A DNA stretch of 14,694 nt from Neolecta irregularis DAH-3 (GCA_001929475.1 LXFE01000216.1:1-14694), one strand, 5' to 3'; positions 1-11,460 are shown, numbered from the stretch's first letter. Numbers and translations: made by a program. The notes: generated from the letters alone by a model not told the origin.

Positions 1-2020
<2,020 letters not shown>

Positions 2021-4149
2021 TTTTGGTTCTCCGTGGTCAGTTACAGAGATGAGTGGTTGGTTTTAGTAGAGTGGTAAAAACCCCCCAACACTTATTTTCA
2101 CCAATACTGTCTCACTTGAAAGAAATGCCCTTAATTAACTGTCTTTTGCCACCAATTCGCAAAATATCCCTTATCCACTTGATTATTCTTTCTTTTGTTC
2201 AAAAGTTGTTTTTAAAGATTGGGTTTTTTAGATTTTCCTCTTTTTAGATTTTGCTGTGGAATGGGTTGTGATTATTTTCGATGACGGGTTTGATTTTAGC
2301 AGGTACCCCGTCGAGTGTTCATATGAATCAAAAGCACTTCTGATTCCCGGCGCTATCTTACATTCCAAATCTTTAGTCACTACGGGAACAATGCATGTCT
2401 GTTGAACTTTGTCTGCTGAATTTTGACGGGTCAGTTACATCGATAACCTCCAGGCGGCTCAATCTCATCTTCTGAATGTATCAGCTATTCAATCGAAATG
2501 CACATCCGACTTTTCAATTGCAAAGATGTTTTTCCCCTTGTGATGAAAACGTTCGAATAAGCACCGAGACTAGGAACATTCTTTTAATGATGAGCCATTC
2601 ATCCCGGCAAAATTGGTTCCGTCGTCTCTTTGCTGTCGCCTGCTGATCTGGAAACACACTTTAAACGTGCCGTTTACCGGTACCGGCATGCCCCGAGATG
2701 CCTAATTTCACAAGATAACAGCTCTGATTCAACTAGCATCTTCTAGCTTCATCATCGTCCCACACTCGGCGTGTTTCTTGAACTTGAGTCCACGGTACCG
2801 CTACCGCTGTGTCGTTTATACTAGTGTTGGATTTAAAGTTTACACAGACAGCTACACTGCTACCACTCCAAATCTCACAGATTCACGGCTAAAACAGCTT
2901 ATCTAATAGTTACTGAAACTAAAATCGTTTATAAACTACAAACATTGTCAACTCGCTCGTATCATAATACCCAAACAAACTCGATCTTGTTGAATTGCAT
3001 CAAAAAACATGGCAACGTCCCTTTCATACTTTTTTGGTATTCCTTCAGCACAACTTGAACGCGGCATGACTAGACAGATTAAACATATGAATTCAGCACG
3101 AATAAAGTTTGACCAATTAGTTGCGTCACATAAATGCGTCTATGCTTGAGTTTTGCACAATCACTACACCGGCTAATACCCCACTTGAAAAATTTGGATG
3201 GTTTGTTTGTAGATCAAATAGACTGCTGTGGAAATGGGTATGGAGCAAGTCATATCGTAAATTGGACATGCGTGTTGCAAAGTGATACCGTTCCTGTAAG
3301 ATATGAGGCTCAAGTTACAGTAAAGATCAGAATATATTTCTAGCTTGAGTTACGAGAAACCTTGGCTAGGTATTCCGGTTTTCCACCTTATTATATACTT
3401 CTTTTAAATGCCGTAAATTTCTGCCGCCTCTTGACTGCATTGGCAAGGATATCCTTACATTGCCTCTTGATCCGTTAGCGCCGTCTTCACATGTTGCTGC
3501 AGACTGTCAACGACTCATCCGTCATTCGTCTATAGGAATGCTGCCAAATAGCGCTGATGTTCCATTCTATGGAAACCCGCCTGCAACGACGAGCTGGAAT
3601 TCTCTAAAACTTTATCGATTCAAGTCTAGCGATATTTCAGGCTCCAATGGCTCGCTCTTACATGATATTTGAAAGCATGTCCACGTAGATCAGTTTGTAG
3701 ATTATCTACTGGTAGAACCGCTGCCCGTGAATTCTTACATTCCTTACCTTATGAGAAGCCCGTTTTGGTACCAATATGAACCTTGATCGCCAAATTTCAT
3801 TCAGCTCGTCACACCAGGTGAGCCCACGGTCGTAAAGGAACTTATCTGACGTGTAATGCAAACCTATGGCCATGGCCTGCTTGTGACACAGTTGTACAAG
3901 CGGGATTGCCGATGATCTCACAAACATGTTCAAACCCTGCTTGAAGACGTGACATTGCGCCTGTGATTCAAAATTGGGCAGATATATCGCTCAAGTTCTG
4001 CTCGAAAGAAATAGAATAAGAATTCAAATCACAACACCGTCTGCCGCAAGGGGATATCCGCGTCTGTCGAGAATTTTCCTGATTCATAGCCTACGCCGCC
4101 GCCACATTGTTGTCTGCCAAAACATTTCCATATTTCAATTCCATTAGCA
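2021..4149. other. Divergent intergenic region, no confident gene
   Basis: This 2.1-kb stretch lies between the starts of DBP2 (leftward) and the RTA1-like gene (rightward) and must hold both promoters. It contains only short open frames without recognisable family motifs: 3009-3146 (45 codons, MATSLSYFFG...), 3134-3343 (69 codons) and, on the minus strand, 3933-3706 (75 codons). I see no RNA gene, no tandem repeat array and no inverted terminal repeat here. Confidence 0.6.
3370..3792 (+). other. Long open frame broken by one stop; possible decayed gene
   Basis: After a TAG at 3367-3369 the frame is open for 100 codons to a TGA at 3670-3672, then open again for about 37 codons (VDQFVDYLLVEPLPVN...). 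The translation includes spaced cysteines and a stretch such as ADVPFYGNPPATTSW. I recognise no family. It could be a decayed or intron-containing small gene, or chance in low-constraint DNA. No start codon stands out before an internal ATG at 3460. Confidence 0.2.
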
Positions 4150-5246
4150 ATGTCTACCACTGGATCTAACTCAATCGATCTCAATACAGTACTTCAACAA
4201 TTCTCTAATACAGCAAATTATGTCTCTCTGTTTCATTGTATCAATATTTATACCAGCAGTGTTGACTTCTAGTCAATTATTATTATTACATACCATCACT
4301 TCCTGCGGCTATCATATTCTTCCTTGGCTTTACATTCGTCTTGGCAGCGCTCATAATACAGTCAGTTCGGCATAAAGTATCCTATTTATATATCATCATC
4401 CTTGGAATTCTTGGTATCTCACATTTATTGCCCAAAATCTGAGTTTGAAGGTGAAACAGTAGGTTATCTATCGCGAATACTTGGCTCTGGAAATCCATAC
4501 AGCTATAGCGGCTGGGTCTCACAGTATGCCTTGGTTGTCCTTTGTCCAATTGCTTTTGCTGCTGGTAATTACGTTATTTTTGGCCGTCTTTTGCGGATGA
4601 TTGGTAAGCAGTATTCATTTTTTCCGGCAGAAAAGGTGACAATCGCCTTTGTTGCCAGTGATATTATATGCTTCCTGATTCAAGTTATTGGTGCAGTAAT
4701 GCTACTAAAGAAAAATGCTAGGTTGAGAAAACCAGGGTTTGAAATCACTTGCTGTTTGCATGTACTGACTTTTCGTTAGGAGAGACATACTTCTTTCGGG
4801 ACTGGTATTGAATGTCATATCCTTCATATTTTTCCTTCTTCTCGTCACTGTTTTTGAGCGTCGAACTCGAAAATTACCAAGTCGACAAAACTGGATAATG
4901 TTAGTCTGGACCCTATACTTTTCAATGTCTCTCATCTTGGTATGCCCTTTCTTGCTTTATCAAATAAAAGCTGACATCTCGATAGCTACGGGGTATATTT
5001 CGGGTAGCTGAGTATTCGATAGGTTTTACGGGATATCTCGCTGTTCACGAGGGTATATTTCCTTCTTATTATAAACCTGACAGACTCCTAGTCTTTTGGT
5101 ATGTCTTTGATGCGCTTCCTATGATTTTTGCCACAGTCGTATGGAGTATTATTCCACCATATCGATATCTCGAGCGAATTGATCAGAAACAAGATCTACC
5201 AAGTTCAAGGCCAACTAATAATGGGGAAATTGAGACCAAGACTTGA
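4150..5246 (+). CDS. RTA1-family seven-helix membrane protein
   Basis: Exons 4150-4237, 4273-4413, 4451-4736, 4780-4939 and 4986-5246 give 311 residues, the usual family length. Hydrophobic helices lie near residues 35-58, 66-88, 98-120, 138-163, 174-198, 208-226 and 258-282. Family landmarks are ETVGYLSRI, GNPYSYSGW, GKQYSFFP, RGIFRVAEYS and YVFDALPM. The RTA1/RSB1 family sits in fungal plasma membranes and is linked to resistance to toxic lipids and drugs and to export of sphingoid long-chain bases; the substrate here is unknown. The start at 4150 is the only ATG giving an open first exon that splices into helix 1. Introns are 35, 37, 43 and 46 nt. For the third, an upstream donor at 4722 (58 nt) would also keep frame, but donor 4737 restores a PGRDILLSG segment closer to the family. 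The charged C-terminal tail is cytosolic or extracellular depending on topology. Confidence 0.9.
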
Positions 5247-5800
5247 GATTGTTAACATTGGAAATATTTGTATATAATCGGACTCCAGACAATACTGGGA
5301 ATCCACTTGTGTAATAGCCTGACTTAATTGCCATTACTCAGCCCCTGCATGGGAGCGTTGTGTTATCTTAACCAAGCCTGGCGTCAAATTTTGTGTATGG
5401 TGATTGCATATGCCGATTTACTTGCCTGCTTTGGATGACGTGGGTAGGGCTCGCAGGATTGTGTGCCGAAATATCTATCGAAGATGTAAGAAATGTCCGA
5501 TAAAGAAATCTAGCCACATTGGGCTGACTTCGTTACTCTGAATCGGGGTGACAGTTCTCTACTTGGAGTTTTAATTTGCTTGCTCTCTTTCTAAGGTTAG
5601 GCGAAACTATGTAACTAGTAAATTCACATTTCACGATTCATCCTGTTGGTTGATACATACTACTCTTGATTAATATTTGTACAATTTATGAGTCTAGTTG
5701 GGCTGGCATAATATGAGGCTTGTGATCAGTCGCCGTAGGGTTAACCCTAACCCTAAGGCAGGATATTGATGCACAACCTCCACAAATTTCGAGGACTGTT
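5247..5800. other. Intergenic region between RTA1-like and CCCH-CHY genes
   Basis: About 550 bases hold the 3' end of the RTA1-like transcript and the promoter of the zinc-finger gene. Both genes run rightward. The only distinctive element is the telomere-type palindrome at 5737-5756. I see no further gene. Confidence 0.6.
5737..5756. repeat. Interstitial telomeric motif with head-to-head junction
   Basis: The sequence AGGGTTAACCCTAACCCTAA contains the perfect palindrome AGGGTTAACCCT followed by a further CCCTAA unit. It lies 45 bases upstream of the CCCH-CHY start codon. It could be a binding site for a TTAGGG-recognising factor of the Tbf1/TRF type in the promoter, or a scar of telomeric DNA. 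Confidence 0.8.
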
Positions 5801-8052
5801 ATGAGTGCTCAAGCTTCAGTATTTTCTCCTCAACCGGCTGTTTGTAAGTTTTATCAATCGTCTACTGGTAGAATTGCTTACCCCGAATAATCTTATGTCT
5901 AGGTTGCAAGCGAGGGAGTGGCTGCACATTTTTACATCCCGCTGAGGGTGAACTCAAAACCCCAACTCCCAGTCGTGCGAGGGTTGATTCGAAGAAAGAT
6001 TATCAACGTCAACATTCTCAGAGAGCAGATCAATCGAGAGTTGTTCCAAAACCAGTTCCAAAGTCTATACAGCAGGTGCCAAATAGTTTTTAGATTACAC
6101 TAACGATATCAGAATGATCCAAATTCAGTTCAAGAACATCATCTAGTTCGACTAAAGCGGCGATATCCCAAGATCGAAGAGAAAAAGTAAGGATTGAGAT
6201 TATTTCGTTAATAACTGACGTACAAGAGCTGGAGGAAATATTACCCTTCAATTCCAGTTAATTCCATCGGACCCTGCTTTACCTTTCGATATATCCCATC
6301 TCGATATCATACTTACAGTTCCTTCGAATTATCCAATCTCTTCTTCAGTAATCCATATCAAAAATGCGGATATACCGAGAGGCTACGCTTTCAATATTGA
6401 AAGGGCTTGGAATGAGATCAATGGAGATTTTCTGACAAAGACAAAAGAATTAGATAGGCGTCTTGAGGAATTTTTGAGCATGGGGAAAGTTGAGACCGTT
6501 AAAATTGTGAAGCCGAAGCAAATCAAATCTGAAGTGCTCTCAAAGGTCGAAATACAAAGACGTTCTCAATCAGAATTTACAGCAGAACAAATTGCAATAG
6601 CAAAGGTTCACCTGGACCAGGAAATTTCTCAGCTACAGGCTCGGCTCAGGGATCTAAAGGTGATCAGGTGTGACGACTACTGAATGAAACTAATGAAAGG
6701 TCCGTTAATGATTCTACGACTTACGAGGTATTAATAAGGCCATTAAAAACAACTGGACTTCCAGAAGAACTCCAGAGGACTGTTCCCATCCACCTCTTTA
6801 TTCCTTCCTTATATCCGCTACAGTTGCCCGATCTAAAAATCCCTTCTTCCACTTCCACATATGCTAGAAATGTCGAACGTGAATTCATCCCATTGGTCAA
6901 CGAACATAAGGAAAAATCATTATTTTCGATTCTGAACATCTTACAAATAAGGTTCTGCGATTTGGCTATGACGGAAAGAAGCTACCAAGCTCTTCCTTTC
7001 TTAGATAATTTGAAAAGCATCGAAATCTCGAAACATGAAGACTTCAAATATGATCCAAACCAAATCTATGCAATTCCTCCTATTCACGGAGAGTCGGATG
7101 AGACAATAAATGACAAGAGATCTGAGCCTAATTTTGAAGACACTACAGAAGCAGAGAACGCAATAGACATGTCTCTTATAGATCAAGAGGTTTTGTCCGT
7201 CAAGAAAATTGTACCAGCAGTCGAAAGAGGCATATCTATATCGTTTCCAAACATCCATCTGTCCAACATCTCTCTTCTTGAGACATATTCGTTATCGCTT
7301 ATGATAAATTGTGCCCGATGTAAAGCTGTTATGGAAGTGCCCAGGATTCTTCGGTCTCTCCCTTCAAAGATTTTGCAATGTCAAACCTGTTCCTCAAACA
7401 TCTCAGTTGCATTCCGTCCAGGTAGTATCACCTGTGCGATCCCCCTGACGATCAGTCATTCTCCACCAACACGAGAGGAAGATCGGCTACTTGGATCTAG
7501 CAGGTGCCTCACCTCAACAACTTCTTCCATCTTCATTTCAATCGACATGCACTGAATGCGGAACGCAGACTGCTCCATATACGATCTCACCAGCACAAAT
7601 ATTGACACAGATTTGTAGGAAATGCCATGCCCGGATGGACATAAAAATTGACTCCATCAAATTCTTAAAGATTGGTGTTCCTGGCAAGGCCTTGTATACC
7701 TCTTATCCTGACTGATATTTCAAGGTGTATATATAGATAACCCCAACACAGGAGGGAAGAAAATTATCAAACAGAATATCGGCATTAGTATAGGAAAACC
7801 ACTGCCAGATTTCGGTCATTGTACTCATTACAAGAAATCGAGTCGATGGTTTCGGTATATATTTATTCTGGGCGACTGATTTCTAAGGTTCGAAGATTTC
7901 CTTGTTGTTTGAAGGTCTATGCATGCAGTAAATGCCATGATGCATTATCAGACCATCCATTTGAATTTGCAACTCGTCAAATATGTGGATATTGTTCGAA
8001 GGAGCAAATATACTCTCAGAATAAGGCTTGTGTAAATTGCGGAACACAGTAG
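5801..8052 (+). CDS. CCCH zinc finger + RWD-like + CHY zinc finger protein
   Basis: Eight exons (5801-5867, 5903-6075, 6113-6186, 6227-6667, 6700-7421, 7456-7674, 7725-7854, 7896-8052) give 660 residues with consistent phases. Residues 15-34 form an exact C-X8-C-X5-C-X3-H finger (C15, C24, C30, H34), completed only by splicing out a 35-nt intron. Residues ~106-170 (FQLIPSDPALPFD, PRGYAFNIERAW) resemble the RWD-like part of conserved fungal CCCH proteins. A charged helix follows at ~219-250. CxxC pairs occur near 456, 479, 524 and 546, and the C-terminus (~597-660) is a CHY zinc finger: GHCTHY, SRWFRFPCC, CSKCHDA, HPFEFATRQICGYC. CHY fingers occur in RCHY1-type proteins, but no RING is visible here. 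The CCCH finger suggests RNA binding; the actual role is unknown. Introns are 35, 37, 40, 32, 34, 50 and 41 nt. The sixth could instead use a GC donor at 7684 (41 nt). ATG 5801 is the first in frame after a stop at 5723. Confidence 0.88.
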
Positions 8053-8390
8053 GAACTTCTTGCTGAGAATATTTTGATCGTGTAGTCCGATTAAAAAGAC
8101 CACCCCGTTTTGGGAGGGCGGCGATGGGCTCCGGGACAAAGTCCGCATGTCGAGAAAGGATAAGCGGAAATTTAAGAAAGGCTGATCAAGCTCCACCAGT
8201 TGTATTGTTGAACTAATCGATGACGCGATTGTTATATATCTAGAACCTATCAAGACGCCTGTGATAGTCATTCACCCATTCATGGCTGATGGGTTTTTGG
8301 ATCATTAAAAATTCCTCAGCTCTGAATCAATAGAGCAGGGCCAGGATTGACAAAGATTTAAATACCCGAATTCAGTGTGTCCACCCCAGA
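8053..8390. other. Intergenic region downstream of the CCCH-CHY gene
   Basis: These bases contain the 3' end of the zinc-finger transcript and a short G/C-rich patch near 8100-8150. No open frame with family resemblance and no RNA gene was found. Confidence 0.5.
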
Positions 8391-8505
8391 CAAATCAAGC
8401 AAGTCTGGCAGACAAACCTTGGCAAGTAAGCAAGTCAAAACCGTAGACTTGCTTGATTGGACTTGATAGACTTGATAGTTTAAACTTTTAAATATTTTCT
8501 TAATA
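8391..8505 (+). repeat. Structured dispersed repeat, copy A
   Basis: This segment aligns in direct orientation with 14570-14694 at the right edge. Shared blocks include GTAAGCAAGTC, TTGGACTTGATAGACTTGA and ATATTTTCTTAATA. Copy A contains a perfect inverted repeat AAGCAAGTC / GACTTGCTT with a 9-base loop (about 8431-8457). Relative to copy B it lacks about 11 bases before the final AT-rich block. The family is unidentified; a MITE, a degraded LTR piece or a short non-autonomous element are all possible. It lies 50 bases upstream of the start of the orphan gene at 8556. Confidence 0.75.
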
Positions 8506-8555
8506 CCTCTACCAAATATTGTCTGCATTGTCCCAGGATACATTATCATATTGAA

Positions 8556-8982
8556 ATGTCAATTCCAATCATTAATATGGATTCCAGAATATCTCAGGAT
8601 CTTACCAAAGCAAATTTTTCAATTTTTGAAGACCAGACCAGTGTTGGCAACAATATAAACGGAACGGTATTGGACCCTAACCCTAACCCTATCACCCTAA
8701 ACCCGATTTCCAAACCGTTTCAGATACAATTTGGATTTCATTACTATCCTCGAGATTTATTGGAAATCCTCAATGTATTTTGTGAATTCTTTCTTGTTAT
8801 AACAGGAATTTACTGTAGAAAATACAATTATAAAGAATTGTTTACTTATTCTTCATTACCCACCTTCGCCCAGTTTGAATATTCAAATTGTTGAAAATGG
8901 GTTCAAAGTCGATTGTAGACCATCACTTTGGGTTCGCAATAACGATGGACAACTCATAGAAAACTCAGGACGGTCTTTTTGA
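8556..8982 (+). CDS. Hypothetical protein, two-exon orphan
   Basis: Exons 8556-8774 and 8806-8982 give 131 residues. The 31-nt intron (GTATTT...AACAG, phase 0) is inferred because removing it joins two coding-like segments: FGFHYYPRDLLEILN, then EFTVENTIIKNCLLILHYPP and a segment ending NNDGQLIENSGRSF. Without splicing the first frame ends at 8894. A further 33-nt intron starting at 8973 (GTCTTT...GCTGACGCCAG) could replace the stop at 8980-8982 with a short third exon. There is no signal peptide or membrane helix in the spliced form. Residues 40-50 (DPNPNPITLNP) are encoded by telomeric CCCTAA repeats. I do not recognise the family. Confidence 0.5.
8674..8704 (+). repeat. Telomeric CCCTAA repeat tract inside a coding frame
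   Basis: The tract reads ACCCTAACCCTAACCCT, followed by ATCACCCTAAACCC, giving about three exact units plus two degenerate ones. Inside the predicted gene at 8556 it encodes Pro-Asn repeats in frame. It has the same orientation as most of the 5737 motif. Confidence 0.85.
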
Positions 8983-9190
8983 GCTTGGGCCATAGCTGAC
9001 GCCAGCTCGCTGAAATCTCAAGTCATGGACGAAAACTAAGATTGCATGGTCTGGAGCTTAGTCCTACAGGATGCCGAAGGGTCAAATTCATATTTTTAGA
9101 ATGACGCACATCACATTTTAATTATAGACCTCTACTGTTTCAGTTTTCTCGACGAACTGAACCATTAAATAAGCAAAATGCTCAAAAGAT

Positions 9191-9710
9191 TCAAAGAGCA
9201 AGAACTGCCAAGTCGACCTGAGCACTAACACTTGCGGAAATATCAACTTTTGCGTCCAGAACCTTGCCATCTGCAACTACACAAGCTTTAATGTCCGCGG
9301 CGATTTCGAGGATTAATTGTTCATGAATTTCAAGTTCGATCCCGGCCTGTGGCCTCTGATTCCAATAATGTTTGACACAACCACACTTTCCAAGATAAAG
9401 AGCAACTTTTGCTTCAATCAAATTTTTCAGATAAAGATCGACATCGATATCGAGATCAACATTTATGCCGAGAAATCTCTAGAATATTAAACAAACAATT
9501 TTGAAGATTCATGCCTTATCCATTCCGCTAAGTGATCTTTTCGAGTCAACACTGACCCGGTCTCTCAGCCAGTGACCACCGTCTCCGCCATTCACAGCAA
9601 CGGCGACAGGGCTACTAAAAACTGTCGACTTGAGCTAAACCGCTGCAATGAGGAGAGATACCAACAGGGACAGAAAACAAAAATACCAGATTGAGGAGAC
9701 TTGATTTCAT
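9191..9710 (-). CDS. Small secreted protein with possible Kex2 sites
   Basis: Exons 9710-9662, 9621-9515 and 9478-9191 give 147 residues. The N-terminus (MKSSLLNLVFLFSVPVVFSS) is a clear signal peptide, completed by removing a 40-nt intron (9622-9661). Two dibasic KR sites follow (SKR, then MDKR), suggesting a short pro-region. The mature part alternates hydrophobic and acidic residues (INVDLDIDVDLYLK), contains GKCGC and KACVVADGKV, and ends DLAVLAL. It has three cysteines in total. The second intron is uncertain: a 36-nt GC-AG intron (9479-9514, donor GCATGA) or a 78-nt GT-AG intron (9479-9556, donor GTCAGT); both keep frame, and the longer one removes the KR sites. ATG 9710 is chosen because it begins the signal peptide, although the frame is open further upstream. 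I do not recognise the family; it may be a cell-wall protein or a secreted effector-like protein. Confidence 0.65.
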
Positions 9711-10887
9711 TTTGAATGTATTGGAGAAGTTGGAGAGAATTGCAGAGATTGAATTGGATGACGAAGATTCGAGGGTACCCAAGCAATTTATAGATTTTAC
9801 TAGTGAAATAATATCTTGTGCACTGATTCGGTTATGCAAGTTGCTTCACTTGTTCGTTACGGGATGTCTCGGCCAAACTCAAAAGGAGTACGAGTAGAAC
9901 TCCCCAATGATACAAAATGCACGTTGGCGGTTCGAGAACATGAATAAATGTAACGTGGCTGTAATACAAGTGTGTCTGATTGATCAGCGCTTTCGCGATA
10001 TTGCATATTGAAATGATCATAGGGTTAGCCTAACCCACCTTGACATTATGAAAGTTCACAAGTAATGATTCTTTCATGTTGACGAACACAGTATATAACT
10101 AAAGCTTCATCATTGCAGGGATCTGGATGGATGAATGAAGTCGTATTGTTCTTAGAAACTCTGTACTACGGGAATCGATGGTATACGCCTAGATAATTAG
10201 TTCAGATCGGACGATCATCATACAAGTCTTTTGATTGCTACCGTTGTAAAGATATCAAAGTCTAGAATTCGCCGAATTTGACTAAGGATGCACCAGACTG
10301 CTTTATCAAAGACTACGTTCTTGACGACCATAGACTCAGGGTCATTCATTCTTGTGAAGCATCATGTGGATTTGGTTTAATTTGTGTCATTCGGTTCTTG
10401 CCGATCGGCTTCTGATGCAATTCGTCAATTTCCAATTTCACTTTTCCAGGCTAGCCCTAGGATCAAGGACCATCTAGGTTTATTTTTTCTACTAATGGAG
10501 GCTAAGATACTGATGTCACCATTCAACAATCGTTTCTCAGGGAGTGGGATTGGTCGGCTGGTAAGAGTCGAAATGTTTAGAAATGAACAAGCTAGGGAGG
10601 GATATAGTCTATTCGAGAGAAACGAGGGAACAAATAAAGAATTTGCCAGAAAATAATGTAGGCACTTTTAATAGTAGTTCTCAAGATGCTGCAGTCTCTA
10701 CTTTGTACTCAGAAAAAGGAGTCACAGCTGATTTCTCTAAATATCCAGGCTCGGTTTCAACACCTCAAGAATTTGGTTGAAACTAGCAATCATCAACCGC
10801 GTTTGATATTGGGATGGTCCATTTGCATTTCACGAACTTGCGCTGGGTAAGAGAGGCACCGATTCTGCGTGCGCGCTTCTTGCACAT
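9711..10887. other. Gene-poor region with unassigned open frames
   Basis: About 1.2 kb lie between the secreted-protein start and the left inverted repeat. Open frames on the plus strand at 10384-10656 (90 codons) and 10583-10780 (65 codons) overlap in different frames. I recognise neither. The segment must contain the promoter of the leftward secreted-protein gene, and it holds the telomeric palindrome at 10022-10036. Confidence 0.45.
10022..10036. repeat. Telomeric-motif palindrome
   Basis: GGGTTAG-C-CTAACCC is a perfect inverted repeat of the telomeric unit with a one-base centre. It lies about 310 bases upstream of the leftward secreted-protein gene. It is the third telomere-like motif within 4.3 kb. 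Confidence 0.85.
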
Positions 10888-10920
10888 GGCAGACTCGACC
10901 AGTGTGGCCAACCACCCGAC
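10888..10920. repeat. Left inverted repeat flanking the RSE1 fragment
   Basis: Bases 10901-10920 (AGTGTGGCCAACCACCCGAC) are the exact reverse complement of 11477-11496. Imperfect pairing extends outward over GCAGACTCGA here and TCGACTGC on the right. Just inside lies a C/G-rich spacer with its own small dyad (GGATT-agt-AATCC), ending in CCCACC repeats where RSE1 similarity begins. Confidence 0.85.
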
Positions 10921-10975
10921 GGATGGCACCCGGTGGGCCGCCGGCTGGATTAGTAATCCACCCACCCACCTACCG

Positions 10976-11460
10976 GAGACAGTGGAAGTAACCGATACCG
11001 GTTCTCTCTCATCAACACCTACAATTGCAGTCCAGCAACTCGGCCAAGATGCACTTATTCAGATCCATCCAGGCGGCATCCGGTATATCCGCGCTGACGG
11101 AAAAATGGTCGACTGGAAAACTCCAGCTCAATAAACTATCCAACAAGCTACCAAGAATCAAAGACAAGTCGCGATCTCATTGAGCAGTGGAAAATTAATA
11201 TACTTTGAATTGGACAGCGCAGAGTTACAAGAATATCGGGAACGGAAAACTGACGCCATCATTGCATTGAGCATTGGCGAAGTTCCAGAAGGAAGAGCAA
11301 GGAATAACTTGATGGTTTATTGATCCGAGAACGATGTTGATTCTCAGGCTGTTGCGTGAGAATCAGTACTGTTCGAACCATTTCTCTAGATCCTTCGAGC
11401 ACTCTTGATTCTTTTAGCATACAAGCTCTCAGTGCACCTGCAAGCTCACTCGTAATCATG
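10976..11460 (+). pseudogene. RSE1: Broken fragment of splicing factor RSE1 (SF3B3)
   Basis: The translation matches the middle of RSE1/SF3B3, a U2 snRNP SF3b subunit built of beta-propellers: ETVEVTDTG, then [58 protein letters not shown] and VRTISLDPSSTL. The family protein is about 1,200 residues; only about 150 are present. The frame is broken by TAA at 11132-11134, where the family has an ordinary residue between PAQ and TIQQ, and by one missing and one extra base near 11357-11364. A 33-nt intron (11315-11347, GTTTAT...TCTCAG) is still present, so the copy arose from DNA and not from spliced RNA. An ATG at 10814 reads through the left inverted repeat in frame into the fragment, creating a 106-codon chimeric ORF. 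Similarity stops at both inverted repeats. The functional RSE1 gene must lie elsewhere. Confidence 0.88.

Noticed and set aside
3707-3719. TCTACTGGTAGAA, also found at 5861-5873 within the CCCH-CHY exon/intron border, with loose similarity continuing for about 25 bases
   Set aside because: The similarity is short, and the conserved zinc-finger coding context is absent at 3707; chance is likely.
7948-8271. Minus-strand ORF of 107 codons overlapping the end of the CCCH-CHY gene
   Set aside because: It is antisense to conserved CHY cysteine/histidine codons, with no family similarity.
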